A stretch of DNA of 64,000 bases from Rhea pennata. Lineage: Eukaryota > Chordata > Aves > Rheiformes > Rheidae. This document shows positions 21,801 to 32,600 of this stretch, piece after piece (the stretch's first letter is position 1; each line of letters begins with the position of its first letter). The stretch covers positions 216,466,876 through 216,530,875 of the forward strand of contig NC_084663.1 in NCBI RefSeq assembly GCF_028389875.1, in the 5' to 3' direction. The translations under genes and the position numbers were made by a program. Under the pieces are notes generated by a model. It was not told the DNA's origin, made no database searches, and saw only the letters and a program-made list of their open reading frames with translations.

Positions 21801-22946
21801 ATCCCATTATGCATGCCCCTTTGGACAATAATTGCTGAGCTAGTGATTCATTGACTCAGGGACACTTTGCTGTACCTGTGAGGTTTGTGCCGTGACCCAG
21901 CTGACACATTCATCCGGAGAGCAGAACAGTGCCAGGGCTGGGCTTTTAGAACTATTTGCTCATTTTTGTACAACTGTTCCTGGAAATCCAAGGAAGTGGA
22001 ATGATCCCTAAAATTAACTCACTTCGCACATCTGAACACAAACCCCCATCTCATCCAAGCTGGACGCTAAATTACAGGTGAAAATGTGGATGCCTCCAAG
22101 GATGCCTTACCCATGGGAGAGTTTCCACTGGGCTCAGCAGGACTGTTCACTAAGGTACAGCTACTCCCACCTTAAATGTCAGCAGGTCACGAACTCAGTA
22201 ATATTCTCATCATTCGGATGACAAGACCTAACCCGCAGGCCAATACTATCATGTTATTGCTGTTCTCTTCCCTGTCCTTTTCCCATCATTTATACTTGGC
22301 TTGGAAGCTCTCTGCAGCCAGGTCCACTGTTCTGGTTTGCATTTGTAGAGTGCCAGGCACAACAGGGCCCCACCTTCCCCTGGTTCTATAGTAATGATGG
22401 TTCAAGTCTGCTCCAGGGGTGTTTATAACAGGGGCCCTTCTCAGGACTACACTCAAATTTCTGGCACCTCTGAGCATACCCACTAACTTTGGCAACTTTG
22501 TGTGTGGAGTTAAGCTTGTGCTTAGGTGCGTAACTGAGGAAGGGCAAAGGAGGAGAAGCAGTAAAGAAGGCAGGAGGAATAACCATGCGAGTTAAACTGC
22601 CATAGCAGAGGTATCACTAACAAAAAATATTTTTTGATAGTGACAAATTGTGATGGCAGGTCAACTGCTATTAGAGATGTTGAAAAACCTTTCACAAAAA
22701 AACCCTTCAACAGTGGGTCACTTGGTCGATGTATTCTTGTTGTCAGGCAGGCAGGTAGGGCTGGAGGAGACCATCTGAATGAGCAAAACAGGTCTCTTGC
22801 AGTCACCAGCTGTTTAGCATTTCACCACTGTCTTAAAATCTGTTTTAACCTCTGTGACACCTAGTGGGAGGCTATTCGAGGTCCTCCATGCCCTGAAGAC
22901 CTTGAAGTGTCTAATTTCAGTCCAAATGTATTCATATTTGCCTATA
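18816..22946. other. Intergenic, 4 kb
   Basis: No gene, tRNA or recognised repeat. A GGTTCGATTC string at about 19352 resembles a tRNA B box, but no tRNA folds around it. Confidence 0.5.
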
Positions 22947-23275
22947 TTTATTTGCTCTCATGACACATTTGTGAAGCAGTCTTGTATCCCATCAGAAATC
23001 AAGGACTGGTCTGTAGAAATACTCTTCCTTTTTGCTAAAGAAAAGCCCCAGAACACTCACACAAGTATTTTGAGGACATTAAAAAAAAAGCCAGGAACAG
23101 CAGCAGCATTTTTAACCAGCTCTGCTATCATCACTGCTATACAAACAGCTTTTAATCAACAGACTTTCATTTCCACTGTGATTGTCATGGGGTTCCCACC
23201 TCGGATGAAACCAGAAAAATACAAAAACAAAAAAAAAAACACAAACTAAAAAAGTGTTGAAAGATTTAAGAACTT

Positions 23276-23281
23276 TTTAAT
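23276..23281 (-). promoter_or_regulatory. Candidate poly(A) signal of the third ubiquilin gene
   Basis: TTTAAT on the plus strand (ATTAAA on the gene strand) about 155 bp past the stop codon. A canonical AATAAA lies further on at 22947-22952. Either could serve. Confidence 0.35.
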
Positions 23282-23437
23282 CTGAAGTCATGAATCTCTT
23301 TCTTTCTCTTTTCTTTTGATATTATAACAGTTGCTGAGATGATGAGAGCACATTACGATTTTGGTTGCTCTATTTGTATTGCCCCCAGTCAGCTGGTGAA
23401 CAAGCTTGGTCCAGGAGAGCGCTCATTGCGCCCGTTC

Positions 23438-24859
23438 TCAGTTAGGGGTGTTGCGCTGCTGCATCTGCACCTGCTGGCTCTGAGCTCCTGAAGCGGGGCG
23501 GGAGATCTTGTGGAGCCCGGAAAAGGGGAGTCCTGCCCCCTCTGCACTGCCAAGGTTCACCAGCCCCTCCAAAAGGCATACGAGCTGTGGCATGACTCCT
23601 GCTTCTGCTGACAGTTTCTGCAGCATCTGAAGGACCTGAACCAGCACTTGCATTCCTCGGGACCCCAGTTTTGTACCTGGTGCCTCTGAGGTCCAGACTT
23701 GCTGCTGTGGCTGCCTTTGAGGAGCCTTCCCCACCACCGGGGCATTCTGAAACTGCCTTGCAGTGGTGTCAGGTTGCTGGCTAGGCAAGTGTCCTCCACC
23801 CCTCCCACTAAGGGAAAATAGGATGTCCTGCAAAAGCTGCTTGATGATCTGCTCCAAGAGCCTTCTTATGGCTATGAGCATGACTACACTAGACCCTTCT
23901 TCAGGTCTCATAGCTGATGCAGGGTCAGCGCATCCCGGTTTCTTCCGAACGTTGCTGACATTGCCCTGGGAGCTGGGTTGCAGAGGATGAGCCTTTAGAA
24001 ATGGCTCCCTAATTTCTGCATTCAAAACACTTTGGCTGTGGCCTCCAGGTGGGCAGTTTCTGAAAGGAGCAAAGAGTTGGTCTCTAGGCTGCTTCAGGGT
24101 GGCTCTCTGCCTCAAAACCTGGTTTTCAGCCTCCCCTAGCTGCAAAGGGTTATCTCCACCCAAAAGGCTTGCTAGGCAGCTCTCAGTGTCTTTGGGTTTC
24201 CTCATTATTTCCCGCACAGTCACTGGGCTCCTAGCAAGCTCCAGCATTAATGAACCTGGCGTGCTAAGAAAGCGGCTAATTTCTGGGATTTTCTGGATGG
24301 TTATCTGCTTCAGAGGGCTGTCTGTGAATAATTCCTTAATGAGGTCAGGGCTGGAAAGCATGCTCTTAATGGGGGGGTTTTCTAGGAGCTGCAACGTCAT
24401 GTCAGTGGTGGATAACAGCTGACTCTGAAGCTCAGACAAGTGTACTGTGTTCAAGTCAGCGCTGCTTATAAGTCCCTGAAGGTCTTGTGCATTGAAGGTT
24501 GAGCCACCCTTGGTCTCTGGTCCAGAGATGCCAGTTCTCTCTGCTGGAATCTTGAAAGCCCCCTGGAAAGAGCTTGTTTTCTGGCCAAGATGGTCCTGGG
24601 ATCCCCTTCGTGAATGGACCACCAGGTAGATGGTGGCTTCATCACGGATACCGTACTCACCAAGGGTCTTGTGATCCTTCAAAATTCTGCCAGCAAAGAC
24701 CAGCACAAGCTGGTTGATGGGAGATGAGAAACGCACAGACACCTCCCCTTTGAATTCCCTGATGCATCTGTTAATAGGCACTGCAAACTCCTCCTTCTGC
24801 CGGGGGGTCTTCACTGTTACCCTGACAGTTGGAGGGGCAGCAGCTTCGGGGACATCCAT
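23438..24859 (-). CDS. Divergent ubiquilin-like protein lacking UBA
   Basis: A single-exon frame of 473 residues. The UBL at about 11-83 is well kept (VRVTVKTPRQKEEFAVP, then LVLVFAGRILKDHKTL). One STI1 region at about 140-222 keeps LSELQSQLLS, SMLSSPDLIKELF and KIPEISRFL. The SNLESIPGGY signature is eroded to CLASLLGG. A C-terminal STI1-like helix pair lies at 403-437 (MQVLVQVLQMLQKLSAEAG). The end (residues 459-468) is Gln-rich with no UBA, and none is recognisable in the 3' flank. Start: ATG at 24859 with A at -3 and G at +4. The frame is open further upstream only to a TTG. This is the most diverged of the three local paralogues and is separated from the other two by OR sequence. Its role is presumably in ubiquitin-proteasome client handling, perhaps in germ cells. 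It could be UBQLNL and the gene at 9964 a UBQLN3 duplicate. A tree is needed to decide. Confidence 0.8.
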   Translation of the reverse strand: MDVPEAAAPPTVRVTVKTPRQKEEFAVPINRCIREFKGEVSVRFSSPINQLVLVFAGRILKDHKTLGEYGIRDEATIYLVVHSRRGSQDHLGQKTSSFQGAFKIPAERTGISGPETKGGSTFNAQDLQGLISSADLNTVHLSELQSQLLSTTDMTLQLLENPPIKSMLSSPDLIKELFTDSPLKQITIQKIPEISRFLSTPGSLMLELARSPVTVREIMRKPKDTESCLASLLGGDNPLQLGEAENQVLRQRATLKQPRDQLFAPFRNCPPGGHSQSVLNAEIREPFLKAHPLQPSSQGNVSNVRKKPGCADPASAMRPEEGSSVVMLIAIRRLLEQIIKQLLQDILFSLSGRGGGHLPSQQPDTTARQFQNAPVVGKAPQRQPQQQVWTSEAPGTKLGSRGMQVLVQVLQMLQKLSAEAGVMPQLVCLLEGLVNLGSAEGAGLPFSGLHKISRPASGAQSQQVQMQQRNTPN

Positions 24860-25156
24860 GCTTTGACCATCCTTTGGGAAATGATCCCTCAGAGAAGTAG
24901 CACTGGAGCTTTTCTTCCTGCAGAAGCAGTGGACAAATGGTGGGAGGGCTGGACACAACAGCCTGGGTTCTTCACCTTCACTGCTACCAACTCCTCTGGC
25001 TGCTCTAGACCCTGGTGTTTGGAGAGGCCCAGCTGGGGGGAGACATCTCCATCCACGGGCAGGAACATCAAAGCAAGCTGAGGGCTCTGCTGGTGGCCCA
25101 CGCTATCCCCTCAACCCCGCCCTGCTCCGAGGACCTCTGTCATCATGTCTCTGCAC

Positions 25157-25181
25157 TGTGACCTCACTGCCAATATCACAG
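25157..25181 (-). promoter_or_regulatory. Paired CRE-like element upstream of the third ubiquilin gene
   Basis: TGACCTCA at 25159-25166 and CAATATCA at 25171-25178, 12 bases apart, flanked by TG and CAG exactly as at 7901-7925 (20 of 25 positions identical). It lies about 300 bp upstream of the ATG. Confidence 0.5.
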
Positions 25182-26279
25182 CCTTTCAGTGGCACTGGGC
25201 TTGGCACCACAGGTTTCTCCAAACCAGTGCAACAGGAGCACTGCATTTCTTTATCAAAGACACAAACTCACAAGTGGACAAGAGAAGCATGATGTGAACA
25301 GCTTCCATATTTTCAAATGCTGCTAGTTTTACTAATGACCATTGTGAAGATCCCGGCAGGGGTATTTTCTTCACCATAGGAGCAAACAGGAAGTGATCTG
25401 AGCTGAGTTATATATCAAATTTTGTATTTAATTGGGAAGGGTAAAGGACAGAAATGAGCAGTCAAAACTTCATGATGCAAAGACTGAAAAGACAAAACAG
25501 CAAAACAGTGAAACCTCAGCAGTCGTTGATTGCCCATATTGCCCAGGCCCCTGAGACAGGTCCAGCTGTTGCAGAGGACAAGGCACAGATGAATCGCATA
25601 GCATGTAATGATGAGAAGCAGCTCTTTTCAGCTGAGGCTTTGTTACACCCTGTGTAACATGCAGTAGACTACCTGGATGGTCTGCAGGCTGTGCAAAATA
25701 TGTAGAGACTGCCCTAAATACAACCTAGGTTCCAATTTGTCCTCAGGAGTTTTCAGAGGTTCTGACTCTTCCCTGCTCTCCTATGGTGCCAGGCAGGGCT
25801 AAGATACTATTCTTGGCATTGCTGGCACAACTCACACTCACTCTGCACAGGTGTAAACGATGACATCGGGGTGGTGAGCACTGCCATTCTGCTTCAGCCC
25901 TGAGGATAAACAGTGCCCAGACCCCAGTGTCTCAGAGTGGCACGTAGGAGAGAAATGCAGCAGAGGGAGGTACAGAGCAGAGAGGAGAAGCATGCGTTTG
26001 TCTCCACAACCCACCCAGTAAAGCATGAAGGAAAGATCTCCTGGCTCATGTACATTCCCTCCTGTTCCTCATCCCAGAGTGGCTTCCCACAGTGGAAGGG
26101 AAACCGATGCCTCAGCTTTGAAGTACATCTGGCAGTTCAGCACTTAAAAAGCCCTCGGTGCCACCGAGGGTTTCTTAAGCCCACAGGAACTTAGTAGAGG
26201 GGTGACAATGGGAGTCTCCTCAAACCTGCACATTGGCTCTGGGAGACCCATGGAGGTGACCAGCTCTTGCTGCTGTGAA
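25182..26279. other. Intergenic upstream of the third ubiquilin gene
   Basis: No gene or repeat recognised. The 5' UTR and any non-coding first exon of the ubiquilin gene at 23438 may lie at the start of this stretch or just before it. Confidence 0.5.
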
Positions 26280-26545
26280 ACCTGTTTTGAGGGGAAGGCA
26301 CAAACTGAAACACAGGAAATTCCATCTGAACATTAAAAAAAACCCGCTTTTTTTCACTGTGAGAGTGATCAAACACAGGAAAAGGTTGTCCACAGAGGTT
26401 GTGGAGTCTCCGTCCTTGGAGGTACTTAAAACTCAACCAGACACAAGTCTGGGCAATCTGCTCAAGCTGACACTGCTCTGAGCAGAGGGTTGGACCAGAT
26501 GGTCTCCAGAGCTTCCTGCAAACGTCAACTATTTGCGGCTCTGTG
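26280..26545 (+). repeat. CR1 LINE 3'-end fragment
   Basis: Reads in CR1 sense: AAACACAGGAAATTCCATCTG, GTGAGAGTGATCAAACACAGG, GTTGTGGAGTCTCCGTCC, then GGGTTGGACCAGATGGTCTCC. More diverged than the copies at 35.9 and 40.7 kb. Confidence 0.85.
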
Positions 26546-28591
26546 AGAGGCAATGAAGTGGCTATAGCCTCTGAGGGCTTTTCCAACTCATTCTGCCAAC
26601 AGAAAAAAGGCACAGTGTCAGTGTTTAGCAGCTTCCTGGCTAGATTTGTACTTCCTGTTGCCTGTACAGAATATCCAGTGTTTCATCCCCCTCCTCTTTG
26701 CCCTCCACAGCCCATCCCCAGCAAAACTCCCAGAGACTCTGTAGGAAGCACCAGCACTTTATTCAGCCAGCTGTAACGCTCAGCCTACATCAGGGCTGCC
26801 ATGGCAGAGCATGGGGGCTATCACCCCTGCAGCAGGGCTGGGTCTGGCTGCTTCCTTGCCGGACACCACCAGGGAGTCGGCTCTGCTGCTCTGCAGTGGC
26901 CACACTGCCCGGTCTTCTCTGAAGAACATCCTGAGGCATGCTGCAGCCATGGTCCAAGAGCATTGCTTATTCAGAGCCAACAGTACTCAGCTGCAATTTT
27001 TGCAATGGTTTACAGAATCCTTGACATTTAACAGCTGAGCCAGGAAGGCCATCAGGACTTTGCTATGAGACAACACAATGGTCCCATCTGAGCATATACC
27101 ATCCACCTCGCCAACACACCAGAGCACTGTGGACAGAAGGTGCCTTGCGCTTTGGTGGTTAGAGCTGGACAGACCAGAGAGTTGCTGTGACTTTATCAGG
27201 AGACTGAGAAGCTCCATCCATGTGGGAAAAGCCCATTTCTACTGTTCACAGGCCATGGAAACCAGAGGGCTATCTCATGGCAGAATGGTGGCTGCTGGTA
27301 TTGGTGTCTCCAAGGTCCTGCATGTTAAAATGATGAGACAAAAATTCATCTTGAAAGTGCTGCAGAGCATCCTAATTTTTCAATGTTTTTTTCCAACATG
27401 AGACCTGAAATTCTGGCAAGCTTCTCCTTGAGGTCTCCAGTGCTGCTTTCACTCCCTTCGCCCTGTGGGTCTTTATTGTTGCTTGGGGGATTTTAGCACG
27501 TGCTGGTGCACAGTATCTGGAGATGAAGGTCTCCCCTCTTTCTGACATTGTCACCCATGGTGTGAGATTCACTGAAGTGGAGGCAGATGTATGCAGATGC
27601 CCAGAACTGGCATGCTGTTTTTGCAGTAACTAGCACTCGTTCTTCATATTTGCACTGCTTTTCACAACTGTCTGAAGCAGACTGCCATTGACATCAGGTA
27701 GAATATGATATTACTGATGCACTTGGTGCATACACCAATGTGAGGAACAAGAAAAAGTTCAATAAAACTAGTTTTGTGTTGAAGTAGAAATCAAATATAT
27801 GACAACAAAGTGATGGGTAATTGATCAGTCAGAAGTATGGTCTGAAAAGGATTTTGAGAAGTAATGTGCCTCACAATGAGCACTGCTCAGCAGTGCAATA
27901 TTTTCCCCAAAAGAGAAAATTTCCCTGTGGGATGTGTAGGTCATAGGAGATCATTGTCCCTCTGTAGGCAGCACCAGAGTCTTTAGTTCAGCTTTGGTCA
28001 TCATGGCTTAAGCGATATGCTTCCCTTAAACAAAAGACAATAAAGCCTTTCCCAATCTCAGAGGGCTCTTCAGCATGTAAACACCTTGAACAGCAAGAGG
28101 TTCCAAGGTCCTTCAGTAATGCAAGCTACATGTATGAGGGCAGGAGGATAACTTATTGCCTCTGCCATAGTAAACACCACTTGGTCTATCCAGCTGCAGT
28201 TGGTGTACCAGGCTCTGCTCTGATGTCTGACCAAATATTCAGTCTAGGCGCTGAGACAGTAGACAAAAGCTCAAAGAAAAAGAAAGGTAGCTGTAGGAGA
28301 GCAAATCAAAGCAGCAGCTGTAGGTGACAGTAAATCAGCAAGCACAAGAGTCTTGATAATCCTCATCTGAATTCTCTGCCCCAGTCTCTTCTAAACAGAC
28401 AGTTCAGGGGAAGCATCTCTAGGAGAAACCTGTAGCAATGAAGGGACTGATGACCCAAGCCCACATTTCCAGAAACCCTGTCACTTTTGACCTCTCTTGA
28501 GCTTGCTGGGCAAGCCTGTTTCTCCAGGTTTGCAGTGCTTGGTACTCTTTTCCAGATCTTGGCCCACGTACCCCTTGCCACACAGCACCTG
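26546..28591. other. Intergenic downstream of the 28.6-kb OR gene
   Basis: No recognised gene. A 76-codon minus-strand ATG frame at 26987-27217 (MELLSLLIKSQQ...) has no family resemblance and is left uncalled. Confidence 0.45.
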
Positions 28592-29566
28592 TCAGCATCT
28601 GCTGCTCCGGCCGCAGCAGGGGCACTGACCCACGGGGCAGAAGAGGCGGACCACTCGCTCCCGGATCTGCCTCGTTTTCACCCCGTATACAATGGGGTTG
28701 AGCATTGGTGGGACCACAACATAGAGGTTGGCCAGGAGGATATGAACGTGACCAGGGATGTGGTGGCCAAAACGATGTGTAAGAAAGGAGAAGAATGCGG
28801 GCATGTAGAACATGAGGATGACACAGAGGTGGGAGCCACAGGTGCTCAGTGTTTTGAGACGGGCCTCATGGGTCGGGAGGCGAAAGACCACCTTCAGGAT
28901 CAGAGCATAAGAGACAGCGATGAGCACAACATCGAGGCCAGTGGAGAGCAGAACTGTTGTAAGTCCATACCAGACGTTGGCTTTTATATCAGCACAGGCC
29001 AAGCGGGCTATGCCCATGTGCTCGCAGTAGGTATGTGGCATGATGTTGTGTCCACAGTACGGCAACCGCTTCAGGAGGAAGATGGGTGGGAACATGATGC
29101 ACAATGCCCTGACAACAGCAGTCACAGCGATTTTCCCAATCACCGAGGGAGTTAATGTTGAAGAGTATCTCAGGGGGTCGCATACAGCAACGTACCGATC
29201 AAATGCCATTGCCAGCAAGACGGAGGACTCCACAATAAAACTGAAATGTGTGAAGAACATCTGAGTAATGCAGGCATCAAAAGAAATTTCTCTGGCACTG
29301 AACCAGAAGATCGCCAGCATTTTGGGCACCGTTGTGGTTGAAAGCATTAGGTCAGCAGCAGCCAGCATAGCCAGGAAGAGGTACATGGGCTCGTGGAGGC
29401 TCCTCTCCGTGATGATGACAAAGAGGAGGACAGAGTTCACAAACACAGCAGTGAGGTACATCAGGCAGAAGGGGACAGAGATCCATATGTGGGACTCCTC
29501 CATGCCCGGGATGCCTGTCAGGACGAAGGTGATAGGATCAAAACTGCTGTCATTGAGCTCATACAT
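28592..29566 (-). CDS. Class I olfactory receptor, OR52-like, with Cys-rich tail
   Basis: An intact coding exon of 324 residues. It shows the glycosylation site NDS (5-7), FVNSVLL in TM1 (GN replaced by VN at 43-44), LHEPMYLFL, Cys 99, [10 protein letters not shown] (120-129), PYCGHN and [15 protein letters not shown] in the second loop, SY (219-220), KTLSTCGSH and PPMLNPIVY (286-294). It is close to the receptor at 17816 throughout. I chose the ATG at 29566, which aligns with other ORs. The frame stays open for 74 more codons, but a strong acceptor (TTTTCTCTTACAG, ending at 29606) shows that sequence beyond 29605 is intron, so a 5' UTR exon is expected upstream. Unusual: the C-terminal tail has cysteines at 310, 315, 317, 318 and 324, possible palmitoylation or metal-binding residues not typical of this group. 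Confidence 0.95.
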   Translation of the reverse strand: MYELNDSSFDPITFVLTGIPGMEESHIWISVPFCLMYLTAVFVNSVLLFVIITERSLHEPMYLFLAMLAAADLMLSTTTVPKMLAIFWFSAREISFDACITQMFFTHFSFIVESSVLLAMAFDRYVAVCDPLRYSSTLTPSVIGKIAVTAVVRALCIMFPPIFLLKRLPYCGHNIMPHTYCEHMGIARLACADIKANVWYGLTTVLLSTGLDVVLIAVSYALILKVVFRLPTHEARLKTLSTCGSHLCVILMFYMPAFFSFLTHRFGHHIPGHVHILLANLYVVVPPMLNPIVYGVKTRQIRERVVRLFCPVGQCPCCGRSSRC

Positions 29567-29606
29567 GGTGCTGCTTGAGTCTGTGCTCAGGGTCAGTCCG
29601 GCTTTC

Positions 29607-32600
29607 TGTAAGAGAAAATCAGCAGAATAAATAATGCCTGGTGATCCAGATGCTGGCCTTGCCCACCTACAAATGAGAACACAGTGACCCATACAGCATC
29701 CTATTTGCAAATGACTTCCAAACTGAGCCATTTCTGAATGCCGAGGGCTTGATTTGGTATATGCTGTTGTAAAAATGAATTGTTTCATTCTTTCCTATTA
29801 GCCCTTATGAACTGTATCTGTAAGAAAAAAAAATCTCTGTTCATCCATTTGCACTGCAAAACAGGCTAGGTCTTTTTCTCTCTCAGCTTTACCTATTGTC
29901 ACAGAGATCACAGAAATGCCGGTAAAAGTCATAATGACTATGTTGGGATCAGTGGGTTTTATTTCTGTGTATATCTGGAAAGTGATGTGTCTTAGCTTTC
30001 TTAGAGTTGTACATCTCTTCAGACCCTGGAACTTAGACTGGCACGTTACTCCCTGTATTCCCAACCGCATAAACACATTTACCTGCTTGCAGATGTGCAA
30101 AGTGTCTCTTGTGCCTCCTCATCCCACAGAGAACCAAACACCAAACACATCCACTTTCTGAATGACCTGAAACAACTCTCTTAACCTGTCTGATTCCCTG
30201 TCTGCCTGCGGAGAAGCTAGTTCCTTCTTTCCTTGCCTTGGAACAGTGCAACAGGTTTGTTGGACAAAGAAATTGTGACACAAAACGCAAGGGAACAAGT
30301 GCTATCAGGGCAGCAAAGTCATGCTAAAATTCCAGAGAGACCCAGAGAGACATGAGGACTCCTGCACTGATGGTCAGGCTACATGGGCCATTTCCGGCCT
30401 CTTGGCTTAACCTTTTGCAGGTTTTTGCAGCATCCCAAAGATCCAGGGTAACCTCGACTCAGAGTAAATTCCATGAAGGTTCATATAATACCAATAGGTT
30501 TAGTCTACAGAATCCTCTGTGGATGCTGACAAGGACTTTGAGAAGGAGAAGGAATGCTGCAGAGCAGCTACTTCTCTCTGTTCTCCCCAATTTGTATTTC
30601 CACATTATGTATGTCCAACTATACATTAGAAAAAGCCTAGGCCAGGGTTGGAATGCGAGAAAATATGTTTGATCGGTACCAAGGCGAAACCATCCTTCTT
30701 CAAATCTGCTTACAGCCTGTTCTGTTTTCATTGCAAACTGCAGGCATCTGAGTACACTACATGTTTGTATTTCTAAGTGCTTCCATTAATAAGTGTTCTT
30801 GCTCTATATGAACCAACAGTCCACTGAAAACCTCAGTCAGTATAGCAAAGGTCTTTGGTGTATCACAAATATTTATCCAGTCACTTCTTCCTTTTTTAAG
30901 ACCATCTAATTCAACAGAGGTGAATAAACACAAGCTAAGTCTACATTTTAAAACCAAATGAGCCTGAGAACATCCCCAGGCACCAAAGCCAGTCAATATA
31001 GATGGTTTACAAAACAGCTCTGCAAGACTTTACACCTGCAGTTCTTAGTGATATGGAGACATATTTCTCTCACCTGCAGATTTACTTCCTTCCATTCTTT
31101 TCAAAGAAGAAAGTAGTGCCCCAAATGTCAATGTTAATATAAAATGACTCACCAAGGGCCAGCCCCAATGAGGAACGAGGAACCGCAGAACTGCATGTGA
31201 GTAAGAACCCCTATCGATACCGCGGAAAGCCGATGATACTAGTTCTTCCTCCTCCTCAACCTCAGAAGGAACATCAGCCCGTCAACTTGTGGAAGTTTAA
31301 ATTGCTAGTGCATTAAAGATTAACAGCAGGTAACACTCTCAGCTGGGTCAAGACATTTCCTGCTTTTCCATCATTTGCATTACAAGTGTTTTTACTTTGT
31401 CCCGCCTCGGCTCAGGCTAAGTCTCCTGACCACAACAAGTACTTGGGAGGGAGACAGGCACCACGTATTGCCTGAGCAGGGCTCCCAGGGTCCAGAGGCA
31501 ACATTCCTGGTGGCCAGGAAGAGTTTTATCCTTCAAAGAGTGAAAATGTTCTTGCTATACTGGTGAGACCTCCCAAAATATCCTCTGAGTTTTGCTTATG
31601 TTGCCATGTACATCTGTGGGAGGGATTTCTCTATCTGTCTGACTCCTACCCGTGGTCAATGATCTACAAATCATGAAGCCTGTAAGCGGCTGTGAGCCCA
31701 AAGCTGACGATCTTGTTGTTACAAAACAGCCGGCTGCCTGGCTTTTACTCAGATTGCACTGCCAGTCTGAACTGGCCTCAACTGGAATACCACAAACACC
31801 AGAATTGCATAATTTATAATACATTATTATTGGAAAATAATTTTTAAAGTACAAAAAAAGTAGCAAAAAAAAGAAAGAACAGAAACAGCAGCTATGTGTA
31901 TTTAGAGGATGCAAAAAAACTTATTAAAAGATGACTTGAGAAATGCTTTGTCTGCAAACATGTTGAAGATTCATCGGTGTAACAGAAAGAAAAAAGCATT
32001 TGAACAGATAGAAATGCATGAATTAATCACTTCTTTCATTGCAGGACAAAGCCAAAATGATTGAAAATAACTGTATTTTCTTGATGAAATGGAGGAGTAG
32101 GTGTTTAATACAGTTTGGCCTGCAATGAAATGTTCATCATTCAGAGATTGCCTGTTCTGTTTCACTACTGTAGTTATTCAGGTTCAGAAATAATATGCAA
32201 CCAATGCAAGCAGACAGAAAAGAGTGCATCAATGCATTTTTTTAGTAGTCATAAATAACTATTGATTTTCTCCCTCCACTAAACTGCCCCATCCTACCTG
32301 CTGTGTGCTGAGTCCTCACTGCGGGCACTCCAGATTTGATCTACCTGGAAAACACCCAGCAAGTTTTTGGATGCTGTAAATATCATCAGTCACAACCACC
32401 ACACTCAGTTTTGCCCAAGTACCTGTCTTTATGTTTGCTCAGGAAGACGAATTTACTTCTGAAATGTTGTTACAGTTCTCAGTTTAACATCCTACTACCA
32501 AAGACCGGATCCCTGCAGCTCACTGATGACCCCAGCTCCCCCCAGGACTAGTACAGAGCACAAAGAAATACCTTCAGGTCTCAGGGCTGCCTGTGTGCTT

